Source: Sedimenticola hydrogenitrophicus
GTDB taxonomy: Bacteria; Pseudomonadota; Gammaproteobacteria; Chromatiales; Chromatiaceae
Assembly: GCF_025175675.1 (NCBI RefSeq)
Contig: NZ_JANIOA010000009.1
Span: 61,659 to 125,658 of the forward strand
Reading direction: 5' to 3'
Length of the DNA: 64,000 bases
The notes under the pieces were generated by a model, which worked only from the letters and a program-made list of their open reading frames with translations, had not been told where the DNA came from and ran no database searches. The position numbers were made by a program, and so were the translations under genes. Positions 17,691-27,257 of the stretch are shown here, in pieces. Each line of letters opens with the position of its first letter. Within the stretch, counting starts at the first letter, position 1.

Positions 17691-19170
17691 GACGATGGGA
17701 TTTAGGGCTCGCGCAAGAATAATTTCGCAGTACCGAGGGCGTAACTGGGCTCCGTTGGCAAGGCACGCTTTGCAGGCAATGGCCGTTCCCTTGCCAAAAA
17801 GCGTAACGCCGCCAGCGGGGTCCAGTTGCGACCGAATACCGAAACTTATTTTGGCGCGAGCCCTTGGAATGCTGGTACTGTTGTTGATGCTGCTCCCGGT
17901 CCAGCTCTGGGCCGCGCCGGCGATCCAGAGCTGGACCACCGAAAAGGGCGCCCGGGTGCTGTTCGTACCGGCCCCGGAGCTGCCTATGCTGGATCTGCGG
18001 GTGGTGTTCGATGGCGGCAGTGCGCGCGGGGCCATTCCCGGTGTCGCCTCACTCACCAGCGCGTTGCTGGAAGAGGGGGCCGGTGACTGGGATGCCGATG
18101 AGATCGCCCAGCGGCTGGACAGCGTCGGTGCCAAGATGTCGGCCAGCTCTCAGCGCGACATGGCCTCGCTGACCGTGCGCACCCTGACCGAGAAGCGGGC
18201 GCTGACCGAGACCATGGACACGGTGGCCCAGGTGCTGGGCGCGCCGCGATTCGATCCGCTGGCCTTCGAGCGCAACCGCAAGGCGATGCTGGTGTCGCTG
18301 AATCATGACGAGCAGTCACCCGGCACGGTGGCCCAACGGACCTTTATGCACACCCTGTTCGGGGAGCATCCCTATGCCGCCCAGGTGGAGGGCACCCAGG
18401 AGTCCCTGGCGCGCGTCACCCGCGAGGATGTGATCACCCACTATAAAAAATACTATGTGGCGAAGAATGCGGTGATCGCCATTGTCGGCGCGGTGGAGCG
18501 CGCCGAGGCCGAGCATCTGGCGGAGCTGGTCAGCAGCGGTCTGCAGCCGGGAGAGCGGGCGCCCGAACTGCCTCAGGTGTCCGATCTGCAGGCCTCGCGG
18601 ACCCTGGTCCTGCCGTTCCCCTCCAGCCAGTCGCATATCCTGATGGGGCAGCCCGGCATGCAGCGGGGTGATCCGGACTACTTCGTGCTTTACGTGGGCA
18701 ACCATATCCTCGGTGGCAGCGGCCTGGTCTCGCAACTGAGTGACGAGGTGCGGGAGAAACGGGGCCTCTCCTACAGTGTCTACAGCTACTTCTCACCCAT
18801 GCGCCGGAACGGCCCGTTCCTGATTGGCGCCCAGACCCAGAACGCCAAGGCCGCGGAGACCCTGGAGGTGATCCGCCAGACCCTGGCCCGGTTTATCGAG
18901 CAGGGACCGGGCGAGACGGAGCTGACCGCCGCCAAGCAGAACATCACCGGTGGATTCCCGCTGCGCATCGCCAGTAACAGCAAGATCCTGGAGTACATCG
19001 CCATGCTGGGTTTCTACGACCTGCCGCTGGACTATCTCGATACCTTTGTCGACAACATCAACAGCGTCACCAGCGAACAGATCCGCGACGCCTTCCAGCG
19101 CCGCATCAAGCCGGATCAATTGCTCACCGTGGTGGTGGGCAATGAGCAGACGCCGGCGCCGGCCAACTGA
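17680..19170 (+). CDS. M16-family peptidase-like protein without zinc motif, N terminus carrying an in-frame element insertion
   Basis: A 496-residue partner of the preceding peptidase. The HxxEH position is replaced by TSALLEEGAG, so it is probably a non-catalytic subunit. A family motif is kept in the C-terminal domain (GLVSQLSDEVREKRGLSYSV). Bases 17704-17865 are a copy of a 161-162 base repeat found at two other intergenic sites. Removing 54 codons restores a clean signal peptide (MGF joined to GMLVLLLMLLPVQLWA). The present protein either carries about 54 odd, Arg-rich residues before its hydrophobic core or starts internally at ATG 17869. Start 17680 has a GGGG ribosome site. Confidence 0.88.
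   Translation: MGVKTMGFRARARIISQYRGRNWAPLARHALQAMAVPLPKSVTPPAGSSCDRIPKLILARALGMLVLLLMLLPVQLWAAPAIQSWTTEKGARVLFVPAPELPMLDLRVVFDGGSARGAIPGVASLTSALLEEGAGDWDADEIAQRLDSVGAKMSASSQRDMASLTVRTLTEKRALTETMDTVAQVLGAPRFDPLAFERNRKAMLVSLNHDEQSPGTVAQRTFMHTLFGEHPYAAQVEGTQESLARVTREDVITHYKKYYVAKNAVIAIVGAVERAEAEHLAELVSSGLQPGERAPELPQVSDLQASRTLVLPFPSSQSHILMGQPGMQRGDPDYFVLYVGNHILGGSGLVSQLSDEVREKRGLSYSVYSYFSPMRRNGPFLIGAQTQNAKAAETLEVIRQTLARFIEQGPGETELTAAKQNITGGFPLRIASNSKILEYIAMLGFYDLPLDYLDTFVDNINSVTSEQIRDAFQRRIKPDQLLTVVVGNEQTPAPAN
17704..17865 (+). mobile_element. MITE-like element, GGGCTCGCGC family, copy 1, inside a coding sequence
   Basis: The terminal inverted repeats AGGGCTCGCGCAAGAATAA and, on the other strand, AGGGCTCGCGCCAAAATAA flank about 120 bases matching 45251-45412 and 55209-55370. 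There is no transposase. The insertion length of about 162 is a multiple of three and the frame through it is open. Confidence 0.85.
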
Positions 19171-19175
19171 AGCCG

Positions 19176-19772
19176 TTGGTGAAACCGCGACAGCATGGAT
19201 CGGGTTCCGGCCCGGGCGCCGGACAGCGCAACCAGATACGCCTGATCGGCGGGACGCATCGCGGGCGGCGCCTGGAGTTTCCCGACAGTCCCGGATTGCG
19301 TCCCACCGCCGATCGCACCCGCGAGACCCTGTTCAACTGGCTGCAGCCGCTGCTCCCCGGGGCGCGCTGTCTGGACCTGTTTGCCGGCAGCGGCGCGCTG
19401 GGTTTTGAGGCGGCTTCCCGCGGCGCCGGAGCGGTGACCCTGCTGGAGCAGGATCCGCGGGTGGCCGGCCAGCTGGAGGCCAACCGGGCGCTGCTGGGGC
19501 TTACGCAGATGGATATCCAGCAGGCGGATGCACTGGACTGGCTCGATCGGGAGCCACGGCCGTTCGATATCGTTTTCCTCGACCCCCCCTTCGCCGATCA
19601 CCTGCTTACAGAGTGCTGCGGCAAACTGGAGCGGCGCGGCTGGCTGGGGAGCGATCCGCGTATCTACCTGGAGTGGGACCTGCACGGCCCAGCCCCCGAA
19701 TTCCCCGCGCACTGGATCCGGCTGAAAGAGAAAAAGGCCGGTCAGGTGGCCTACGCGCTCTATACCCGCTGA
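19176..19772 (+). CDS. rsmD: 16S rRNA (guanine966-N2)-methyltransferase RsmD
   Basis: A 198-residue SAM-dependent methyltransferase with RLIGGTHRGRRLEFP at the start of the conserved region, the SAM motif DLFAGSGALGFEA and the catalytic motif FLDPPF. It modifies G966 of 16S rRNA. The start is TTG 19176 or GTG 19179; both are non-ATG and lie only 5-8 bases after the upstream stop, so coupling is likely. Gene order rsmD-coaD-ferredoxin is common in gammaproteobacteria. Confidence 0.93.
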   Translation: MVKPRQHGSGSGPGAGQRNQIRLIGGTHRGRRLEFPDSPGLRPTADRTRETLFNWLQPLLPGARCLDLFAGSGALGFEAASRGAGAVTLLEQDPRVAGQLEANRALLGLTQMDIQQADALDWLDREPRPFDIVFLDPPFADHLLTECCGKLERRGWLGSDPRIYLEWDLHGPAPEFPAHWIRLKEKKAGQVAYALYTR

Positions 19773-19797
19773 TCCCCGGCGCTGCGGGTTCGCCGCT

Positions 19798-19880
19798 GTG
19801 CCTGCCCTTTTTCCGGATGCCCGGGAACATCGGGCAACCACGGGGGGTTGCCCCTACATCCATCCCTGGACAAAAAAATC
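19798..19880 (-). repeat. Dispersed palindromic repeat (CAACCACGGGGGGTTGCCC type), copy 2
   Basis: Inverted relative to the copy at 3180-3245, with the same order of TGTCCAGGGAT and CAACCCCCCGTGGTTGCCC on the minus strand. It includes GGGCAACCACGGGGGGTTGCCC, which is self-complementary at its ends. It occupies the first part of the 339-base gap between rsmD and coaD. Confidence 0.6.
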
Positions 19881-19900
19881 GGGAAAATGCGATTTCTCAT

Positions 19901-19928
19901 TTGACTTTGTCACATCCGATACTATTAT
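19901..19928 (+). promoter_or_regulatory. Sigma-70 promoter upstream of coaD
   Basis: TTGACT, 16 bases, TATTAT. This is close to consensus and would start transcription near 19935, leaving a leader of about 175 bases before coaD. The leader holds no structure I recognise as a riboswitch. Confidence 0.6.
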
Positions 19929-20039
19929 CTCGCACCCTGGGGAATAAAATGGGCTCGATCCGCGTTACGCCGGGGATCGGTCTCTTCGCGGTAAGGTACG
20001 GCGCCGAAATCGAACCATCGCCGTCATCCGTTACCATAA

Positions 20040-20591
<552 letters not shown>

Positions 20592-20605
20592 CCTAGAAGA
20601 TATGA

Positions 20606-20881
<276 letters not shown>

Positions 20882-20901
20882 TCCTGTCTGCAATCCGGAA
20901 T

Positions 20902-20931
20902 AAAAAGGCCCCGCTACCACGGGGCCTTTTT
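20902..20931. terminator. Bidirectional intrinsic terminator
   Basis: AAAAAGGCCCCG, loop CTACCA, CGGGGCCTTTTT. A GC stem with a U-tract on one strand and an A-tract giving a U-run on the other serves both the ferredoxin gene and the convergent 2-oxoacid oxidoreductase operon. Confidence 0.9.
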
Positions 20932-21037
20932 ATTCCAGGGAGAGACTTGTACCGCCGAGGCCAGGATATGCGGGCGAAATATGGAAAAGATTGCCCCTCG
21001 GGCATAGCGCCGCCGACAGTACTTTACCGGGTCGGAG

Positions 21038-21892
21038 TCAATTTTGATCCGGGACAACGAACCGTGCCGCCAGCTGGTCGGTGGTGATCGGTTGTCGGCG
21101 CGCCGGCGTTGCGGACCCGGCAGGGGGTGGCGCCCGGAACAACACCCCCGTGGCCAGCTGATCCCCCTGCTGCAGATGCTGGGCGGCCAGCAACGGATCG
21201 GCGGTGGTGGCCCCGCTCTGCTCATGCACGGTCTGTTTCCACGCCCGCTGTTCCGGATGGTAGGTGATGCAAGGGCTCAGCACATGGATAAAGGCGAAGC
21301 CGGGATACTCGATCCCCTGGATCAGCAGCTCGGTCAGTCCGCCAGGATCACCGGAAAATCCCCGCGCAATAAAGCCCGCGCCCGCGGCCAGAGCGATGGC
21401 GGCCGGGTTGAAACCAGGTAGCCCGGTGCCGTGGGGCGTCAGCCGGCTGCCGGTCCAGTCCGGCGGCGTGGTGGGCGAGGCCTGCCCCTTGGTCATGCCG
21501 TACACCTGGTTGTCCATGACGATGTAGGTGAGGTCCAGGTTGCGCCGGCAGGCGTGGATGAAGTGGTTGCCGCCGATGGAAAAACCGTCGCCGTCGCCGC
21601 CGGCCACCAGCACCGTCAGCTCCGGCCGCGCCGCCTTCAGCCCGCTGGCGAGGGGCAGGGCGCGGCCGTGAATGCCGTGGAAACCGTAGACATGGGTGTA
21701 GGCGGGCAACCGGGATGAGCAGCCGATGCCGGAGACTACCGCCACCTGCTCCCGGGGCAGGGCCAGCTGGGCCAGCGCCTTGGTGATGGCGCTGAGCACG
21801 GCGAAGTGGCCGCAGCCGGCGCACCAGACCGGCTTGACGTCCGACTTGTAATCCTTCGGCTTCAGGGATGGCAGGGGAGGTGGGCCGTGCAT
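21038..21892 (-). CDS. 2-oxoacid:ferredoxin oxidoreductase, beta subunit (KorB-like)
   Basis: A 284-residue thiamine diphosphate-binding subunit. C24 and C27 in CAGCGH, C58 in GIGCSS and C208 in LSPC can hold one [4Fe-4S] cluster as in two-subunit KorAB enzymes. The TPP motif runs from GDGDG (99-103) to DNQVYGMTKGQ. It decarboxylates a 2-oxoacid, probably 2-oxoglutarate, and passes electrons to ferredoxin, possibly the one at 20636. It starts 1 base after the alpha-subunit stop. Confidence 0.92.
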   Translation of the reverse strand: MHGPPPLPSLKPKDYKSDVKPVWCAGCGHFAVLSAITKALAQLALPREQVAVVSGIGCSSRLPAYTHVYGFHGIHGRALPLASGLKAARPELTVLVAGGDGDGFSIGGNHFIHACRRNLDLTYIVMDNQVYGMTKGQASPTTPPDWTGSRLTPHGTGLPGFNPAAIALAAGAGFIARGFSGDPGGLTELLIQGIEYPGFAFIHVLSPCITYHPEQRAWKQTVHEQSGATTADPLLAAQHLQQGDQLATGVLFRAPPPAGSATPARRQPITTDQLAARFVVPDQN

Positions 21893-21893
21893 C

Positions 21894-23693
21894 TTATGCT
21901 CCTTGCATTACGCGGTTGACGATCTCCCCGGGCCGCAGCGGCAGCGGACCGGGGCGCGCCAGGGAGCCGGCACCGGGCGGCAACAGCTTGCGCGCGTTGA
22001 GGTGGTCATAGAACTGACCGCCGTGGTTCTGTTCCACCACCAGCAGATGGGACGCGTCGGCGATGGCCGCGCGGAACGCCGCCTCGGGGATCGGCGAAAG
22101 CAGGCGCAGCGCCACGCTGCGTGTCGGGTGACCGGACCGGGTGAGCCGTTCAGCCGCCTCCCGCACGGCGCCGCTGGCGGAGCCCCAGGTGATCAGGCAG
22201 ATAGCCCCTGCGCCGCCGATCTCGGCCCAGTCATCGCCGTAATCGAAACCGGTCAGCTTGTCACGCCGCTTGTCCAGCTGCTGTTGATGGTCGGCGGCGG
22301 TCGCCGAGGGCGTCCCCCGCTGGTCGTGTTCCAGTCCATCGGCAGTAAACATGCAGCCGGCATCCCCCGGGATGGCCATCGGCGAGACCGCGTCATCGGT
22401 GAGGGTGTAGCGCTGATAATGGGTCCGATCCACTGCCCGCTTGCGGCTGCCTTTCAATCCCGGTGCGCGGGGCGGATCGATCACCGCCCGAGCCTGCCCC
22501 AGGAACTGGTCGGTGAGCACAATGGCCACGGTTTGCAGTGTCTCGGCCAGCTTCACCGCCCACTCGGTGGTAAAGACACTATCGCGGATGGAAAGCGCGG
22601 CGAGCACCAGGTGTGGGGCGTCGCCATGCAGGCCGTAGAGGGCGAGATTGAGATCGGACTGCTCGGATTTGGTCGGGATGCCGGTGGAGGGGCCGCCGCG
22701 CATCACGTTGCTGACCACAATCGGCGTCTCGCTGGCCACGGCCAGGCCGAGCCCCTCCATCATCAGGCTGAGGCCGGGACCGGAGGTGGCGGTGAGGGCG
22801 GGGATGCCGCCGAAGGAGGCGCCGATGATCATGTTGACGGAGGCCAGCTCATCCTCCGCCTGCACCAGTTCGCCGCCCAGCCGCTCCAGGTTGGGCGCCA
22901 GCCACTCCAGCAGCTCGCTGGCCGGGGTGATGGGGTAGGCGGCGACAAAGCGGATGCCGCCCTGCAGGGCGCCCAGGCCGCACGCCTCGTTGCCGCTGAT
23001 ATTCCAGCGTTTTGGAGGCACCACGGGGGCGCTCAGCGGCAGCGGCCGGGGGGCGGGCGGTGCCGCGGCGTAACCCTGCTCAATACAGCGCAGGCCGGCA
23101 CCGACGATGGTCTCGCCTTTCGGTTTCAGCAGATCGCAGGCGGCGGTGCACAGCGTCTCCAGCGGTATACCCAACAGTTGCCCCAGCAGGCCCAGCCCCA
23201 CCATGTTGGCGCGGCCGTTCTCCGTCGCTTCGGCCAGTCGGGTCAGCGGCGTGGCGATCCGTCTTTGCGTCGCGCCGTCAAAGCACGGCGGTATGTCGCC
23301 CCTGTCGCTGTCATGCAGGATGATCGTGTCGGCACCGACCGGCAGCTCGTCGGCAAAGCGGTCGACGTGGAGCCAGTCCAGGGCTAACAGGAGATCGAAG
23401 CGGTCATCCAGGTTCTCCACCGGCTGCTCGGCCAGACGCAGCATGATGGCGGATTCACCGCCGCGGATCTGCGGACCCGACGAGCGCGCCAGCAGCGCAT
23501 AGAGACCCATCCGGGCAATACTCTCCAGGAGTATTTTTCCGCAGGTCACCACCCCGGTGCCCCCGGAACCGATGATGGACACGGAGAGGCTGCGGGTCGC
23601 GGTAAGATCGGTTTTCCTGTCCACGGGTGACTCCCTGCGCCGGCCTGCGGACCGCTCTGGCGGGAGGGTCACAGGTTGCTTTTCGATTTTCAT
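21894..23693 (-). CDS. 2-oxoacid:ferredoxin oxidoreductase, fused gamma-alpha subunit (KorA-like)
   Basis: A 599-residue fusion. The N-terminal third is the gamma domain (IIGSGGTGVVTCGKILLES, SSGPQIRGGESA). The rest is the pyrimidine-binding alpha domain (AAYPITPASELLEWLA, SGPGLSLMMEGLG, RGGPSTGIPTKSEQSDL). The GPSTG(I/L)PT stretch is typical of Kor rather than pyruvate enzymes. The start at 23693 has GGAAG at good spacing. A 16-base palindrome 26 bases upstream may be an operator. In an aerobic genome this suggests an oxygen-tolerant form or low-oxygen use. Confidence 0.92.
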   Translation of the reverse strand: MKIEKQPVTLPPERSAGRRRESPVDRKTDLTATRSLSVSIIGSGGTGVVTCGKILLESIARMGLYALLARSSGPQIRGGESAIMLRLAEQPVENLDDRFDLLLALDWLHVDRFADELPVGADTIILHDSDRGDIPPCFDGATQRRIATPLTRLAEATENGRANMVGLGLLGQLLGIPLETLCTAACDLLKPKGETIVGAGLRCIEQGYAAAPPAPRPLPLSAPVVPPKRWNISGNEACGLGALQGGIRFVAAYPITPASELLEWLAPNLERLGGELVQAEDELASVNMIIGASFGGIPALTATSGPGLSLMMEGLGLAVASETPIVVSNVMRGGPSTGIPTKSEQSDLNLALYGLHGDAPHLVLAALSIRDSVFTTEWAVKLAETLQTVAIVLTDQFLGQARAVIDPPRAPGLKGSRKRAVDRTHYQRYTLTDDAVSPMAIPGDAGCMFTADGLEHDQRGTPSATAADHQQQLDKRRDKLTGFDYGDDWAEIGGAGAICLITWGSASGAVREAAERLTRSGHPTRSVALRLLSPIPEAAFRAAIADASHLLVVEQNHGGQFYDHLNARKLLPPGAGSLARPGPLPLRPGEIVNRVMQGA

Positions 23694-23718
23694 ACTCGCA
23701 CTTCCCGCACAGGAAAGT

Positions 23719-23734
23719 AATGATAAAAATCATT
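23719..23734. promoter_or_regulatory. Palindrome AATGATAAAAATCATT upstream of korA
   Basis: AATGAT-AAAA-ATCATT lies 26 bases upstream of the KorA start. It resembles part of a Fur box but with altered spacing, so the regulator is uncertain. An iron-responsive control of an iron-sulfur enzyme would make sense, as inference. Confidence 0.35.
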
Positions 23735-23798
23735 CCCGGAATAAAAAGGTCCGTCTGATTTCCAGCCCTTGCGCGTCGCCTTGCCCGGTCGCCTGTTC

Positions 23799-23843
23799 AC
23801 CCTCCCAATTGGGAGGTGCCGAATACACTCCCTTACGCATAAT
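23799..23843 (+). promoter_or_regulatory. Palindromic activator-type site with -10 box, upstream of SH3 lipoprotein gene
   Basis: ACCCTCCCAATTGGGAGGTG (23799-23818) contains the perfect palindrome CCTCCCAATTGGGAGG. A possible -10 CATAAT lies at 23838-23843. The palindrome centre is about 41.5 bases before the expected start, the usual place for a class II activator. A near-identical site is at 29824-29839. Confidence 0.55.
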
Positions 23844-23954
23844 GAAGCTGTGGCAGTGACGAATGCAGGTCAGGATGGGCCGGTCGTTGTGGCGAATGAA
23901 GGATGCCAATGAATTTCCGGTTCGCTAAGCCGGTTCGCTAGGGAGGTGCAGACA

Positions 23955-24806
23955 ATGAACAGGAAACTTCGTTATGCGGTACCGATTGTGGCGGCGTTTG
24001 CCGTGGGCTGCAACAGCACCACGGGAAGCCTGAGCAAGGAGAATATGGGCTCTACCCTGGGGGCGGTCGGCGGCGCGCTGATCGGTGCCAAGGTGGCGGG
24101 CGGCAACAACCGCTGGCTCGGTGCCGCCATCGGTGGGGCGCTGGGATTCTATGCCGGCAAGGTAATCGGTCGGAACCTGGATGAGCGGGACCGTCAGGCG
24201 CTGGCGGCGCAGACCATCGAGGTACTGGATCAGCCAACCGCCTCGGTCTCCACCTGGCAGAGTGATCGCAGCGGTGCCGCGGCGGAGATAAAGACCGGGG
24301 AAATCAGCTACAAAAGCGAACCCCGCGAAGTGAAACGACTGGCGACGGTTGAGGCCGTTCCCAACATCCGCCTGGAGAGCCGGCAGTACCAGACCACCTC
24401 GGCCCTGCGGGTGCGATCCGGCCCGGGTACCCGCTATCAAACCATCACCACGCTGCAACCCGGTGACCGGGTCGATTCCGCCGGACGTACCGAAAATGGC
24501 TGGCTGATGCTGGCCAAGAAAGGGATAACGGTCGGCTATGTGCATGGCGACTATGTCACACCCTATAACCCCATCGAGCAGGCGAAGGCCGAGGGTATCG
24601 ATCTGGACAGTGTCGCGGTCGAATCCCTGCCCCGTCAGGAGGGGTTTGCCGGTATCGACCTGGACAACATGGAGACGACCACATCCACCGTCACCGCGCA
24701 ACTGGGTTGCCGCGATGTGCAGATCAGCGTCACCACCGACCAGGGCACGGAAAACGAGACTACCCAGGCGTGTCAGAAGCCGGATGGCGTCTGGGAGCTG
24801 GGTTGA
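23955..24806 (+). CDS. Lipoprotein with glycine zipper and bacterial SH3 domain
   Basis: A 283-residue exported lipoprotein (lipobox AVGC, Cys19). A glycine-zipper segment, LGAVGGALIGAKVAGG and LGAAIGGALGFYAGK, spans about residues 36-75. An SH3b domain (LRVRSGPGTRYQTITTL to YVHGDYVTPY) covers about 150-200. The start at 23955 is set by GGGAGG eight bases upstream; a GTG at 23946 is rejected because it overlaps that site. It likely sits in the envelope, with SH3b binding peptidoglycan. It is followed 12 bases later by a large exported unknown, probably one operon under the palindromic site at 23799. Confidence 0.85.
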   Translation: MNRKLRYAVPIVAAFAVGCNSTTGSLSKENMGSTLGAVGGALIGAKVAGGNNRWLGAAIGGALGFYAGKVIGRNLDERDRQALAAQTIEVLDQPTASVSTWQSDRSGAAAEIKTGEISYKSEPREVKRLATVEAVPNIRLESRQYQTTSALRVRSGPGTRYQTITTLQPGDRVDSAGRTENGWLMLAKKGITVGYVHGDYVTPYNPIEQAKAEGIDLDSVAVESLPRQEGFAGIDLDNMETTTSTVTAQLGCRDVQISVTTDQGTENETTQACQKPDGVWELG

Positions 24807-24818
24807 AGGAGGCTTGTC

Positions 24819-27242
24819 ATGTGCGAAAAAGTCGGGTCCACCGGCCTTGCCCTGTTGCTCTGTTTCAGCAGCACGGCCAGCGCGGACAAGATGTTGGCGC
24901 ATAGCAAATCCCTGGGGATGTCGTTTACCGCCCTGGGGGATACCTGGTGCGCGCCGGAGGTAAGGATGCGGATCGACGCTGCGGACGCCGGAAAATTCGC
25001 CACGCCCGACTATGGCGACATTATCCAGCGCCTTGGCCAGGTGATGGCCCGGGAATGCCCCGATGCCGAGCGGTTGTCCCTCGCCGGCAGGAGTGACGGC
25101 CGGCTGGTATGGAGTGGCGACGCCGGGAAAGGCGACGGATGGCGTATCCGGCAGCCGGCGACAGCCTCCGCGGCGAAGACACCCGACAGTGAAAAAACCG
25201 GGCCGGCGGCCCCTGAGGTAGTAGCCGAAATCCCGTCTGCCGCACCGCCGGATGTGAGCGTCGACACACCTCTCTCAAGTCAGCCTGCGGTGGCGGCACC
25301 CGCGGCACCGGTTCCAGCGCGGCAAGCCGTGAACGTAGCTTCATCCGCGCAGGCGCCTGTCGAAGCGGTGGCGCGGATGGATCGGATGGAGGATCAGATG
25401 GAAATCGCCGGAGGGAAGCCCGGCACACCCGCATCGGCAGCGATCCGAATCCCCGATTGCGAGGCGATCGTGACCTGGGCCTCCAGGGCCTACCAGGAGG
25501 ATAAGGACACGTTACGGACCAGCGACGGCGGCCGGCTGTTCCAAAGCGGCACCTGGCTGCTCTCGGGGTTCAAGGACGAATACTGGATACCGGTGTTCGG
25601 CGCGCCGTTCCCCGAAACCACGCCGGCCGAGTACGCGAAATTCGCGCAAACCGCGGAAGCCTGCCGGCGGGAACGGCGGCCCGAGATGCTGGGCCTGCCA
25701 CGTGGCCATCCACGACGCGACTTCCTGGGCGGTGCCGACGATTACGTGCTGCGTGCCGCCCTCGGCCGACAGCTCAACCCGCAGACCGCGGCACCGGTGC
25801 TGGCGCGCTACAAGGCCGCCTACAAGGCATACAGTGAAGCAATCGTAACCCGCGACGCGCAATTCAGCGCGCTGAAGAGCCTGCCGCCCGAAAAGGAGAG
25901 CTTCACGACCCTGGACGCGATGAAGAAGGATAAAAAGCTGATTGCCCTGGGTCCGCAGCGGGCGCGGCATGTGCAGCTTCTGGAGGCCGCCACGCTCGAC
26001 CTCGCCGACCGGATGGTCATGGCGGCGGCCGAGGAGATCAAGAAATTCCCCGAAAGCCTTGATGGGCTGCGCGGTCTGATCGCCTACCGGGCGACGGCGC
26101 GGGCGGAGCTCAGCAGCTACAAGAGCAGAAAGGTGCAGGAGTTCCTGGCTATCGAGGCGGAGCGGACCAATGCCCTGGCAGCGGCGGCGTTGCCGGGATT
26201 CGTCGCCGAACTGCTGGCGGCGCCGGCCAGCGCCGAAGGCAAGGCGACGGTGCAGGCGGCCGTCAACAAACTGTTCCCGCAACAACCGCTGCCACGCAAC
26301 ATCCGCGCCTACCGCAAGGCGGTGACGAAGCGGCTGGCCAAGATCGACGAGGAGATAAAGAGCGTCGCCTGCAATGGCACCCTGGCCAGGCACGACTTGA
26401 GCGGCGACGCCGCCACGCCGCTGCTCGGGCCGGGCGGTGAATTCACCTTCGGCGCCTTCGTCTGCGCGCTCACCGACAAGGGTCTCGCCTTCGGCGAGTA
26501 CAAGAAGCCGGGGTTCTTTGGCAGCACACACGAGCTGGTCATGCAGATACCGTCGGGCCCCTCCCTGGTCTTCGAGATGGAGCTGGTGGAGGCCATCAAG
26601 GGTAAGCCGAAGATGCTGGTCGGCACCCGCATGAAGGACCCGACCCGGACGCGGGACCTGACCGTGACGGCCTGGCAGGAATTGGCTGCGGAACTGACCG
26701 GCTACACGCCCCCGGGCATCGCAGGGGAGGAGTTGCTGCCGGCCGCGCAGGCCAAGCTCGACAGCACGCCACAGGGGTGCGTGACAACAGTCTATACCCA
26801 GAGCGTGACTGCCTTCCCCGTCACTCTGCAGGCGGGGGCGATGGACCGGGACACCATCCGGCGGTTCGCACTGCTTGGCGATCTCGGCCTCATCGAAGTG
26901 GAAGAGCGGCCGAGCCAGAACGTCTCCTACCGGAACTACCGCTACACCCTGACCGCGATGGCCGAACCCTACTTCCAGGGTAAGCACGGCCTGTGTTTCG
27001 CCAAGCTCGCGGCCGAGGACATCAGCGATATCTCGGCACCGTTCAAGCGCGACGGACGCACCTATGTGACGGGCATCCTGGAAGCATCCCCCATTCTGCC
27101 CGAATTCGCTCTCGATCCACGATTCGCACAGGCGGTGGATGGACCGATTCGCGGCCTGATCAACTCGATGAAGACCGGCCAGGCCATACAGTCCAAGGTT
27201 ACCTTCGTCCGGACCGACGCAGGCTGGAAAGCTTCGAACTAG
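24819..27242 (+). CDS. Large exported protein of unknown function
   Basis: An 807-residue protein I do not recognise. An N-terminal hydrophobic segment (GSTGLALLLCFSSTASA) suggests export. A Pro/Ala-rich linker at about 115-185 separates a small N-terminal domain from the body. The middle (about 330-510) is charged and helical with possible coiled coil. The C-terminal part contains two domain-like stretches with conserved-looking Cys in VACNGTL, FVCALTD and HGLCFAKL. The start at 24819 has an ideal AAGGAGG site. It is cotranscribed with the SH3 lipoprotein, so an envelope role is likely. Confidence 0.75.
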   Translation: MCEKVGSTGLALLLCFSSTASADKMLAHSKSLGMSFTALGDTWCAPEVRMRIDAADAGKFATPDYGDIIQRLGQVMARECPDAERLSLAGRSDGRLVWSGDAGKGDGWRIRQPATASAAKTPDSEKTGPAAPEVVAEIPSAAPPDVSVDTPLSSQPAVAAPAAPVPARQAVNVASSAQAPVEAVARMDRMEDQMEIAGGKPGTPASAAIRIPDCEAIVTWASRAYQEDKDTLRTSDGGRLFQSGTWLLSGFKDEYWIPVFGAPFPETTPAEYAKFAQTAEACRRERRPEMLGLPRGHPRRDFLGGADDYVLRAALGRQLNPQTAAPVLARYKAAYKAYSEAIVTRDAQFSALKSLPPEKESFTTLDAMKKDKKLIALGPQRARHVQLLEAATLDLADRMVMAAAEEIKKFPESLDGLRGLIAYRATARAELSSYKSRKVQEFLAIEAERTNALAAAALPGFVAELLAAPASAEGKATVQAAVNKLFPQQPLPRNIRAYRKAVTKRLAKIDEEIKSVACNGTLARHDLSGDAATPLLGPGGEFTFGAFVCALTDKGLAFGEYKKPGFFGSTHELVMQIPSGPSLVFEMELVEAIKGKPKMLVGTRMKDPTRTRDLTVTAWQELAAELTGYTPPGIAGEELLPAAQAKLDSTPQGCVTTVYTQSVTAFPVTLQAGAMDRDTIRRFALLGDLGLIEVEERPSQNVSYRNYRYTLTAMAEPYFQGKHGLCFAKLAAEDISDISAPFKRDGRTYVTGILEASPILPEFALDPRFAQAVDGPIRGLINSMKTGQAIQSKVTFVRTDAGWKASN

Positions 27243-27257
27243 GGTAAAATTGATGCC

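Noticed and set aside
21903..23387. 494-residue plus-strand frame opposite korA
   Set aside because: It mirrors the codon pattern of KorA and has no start context or domain.
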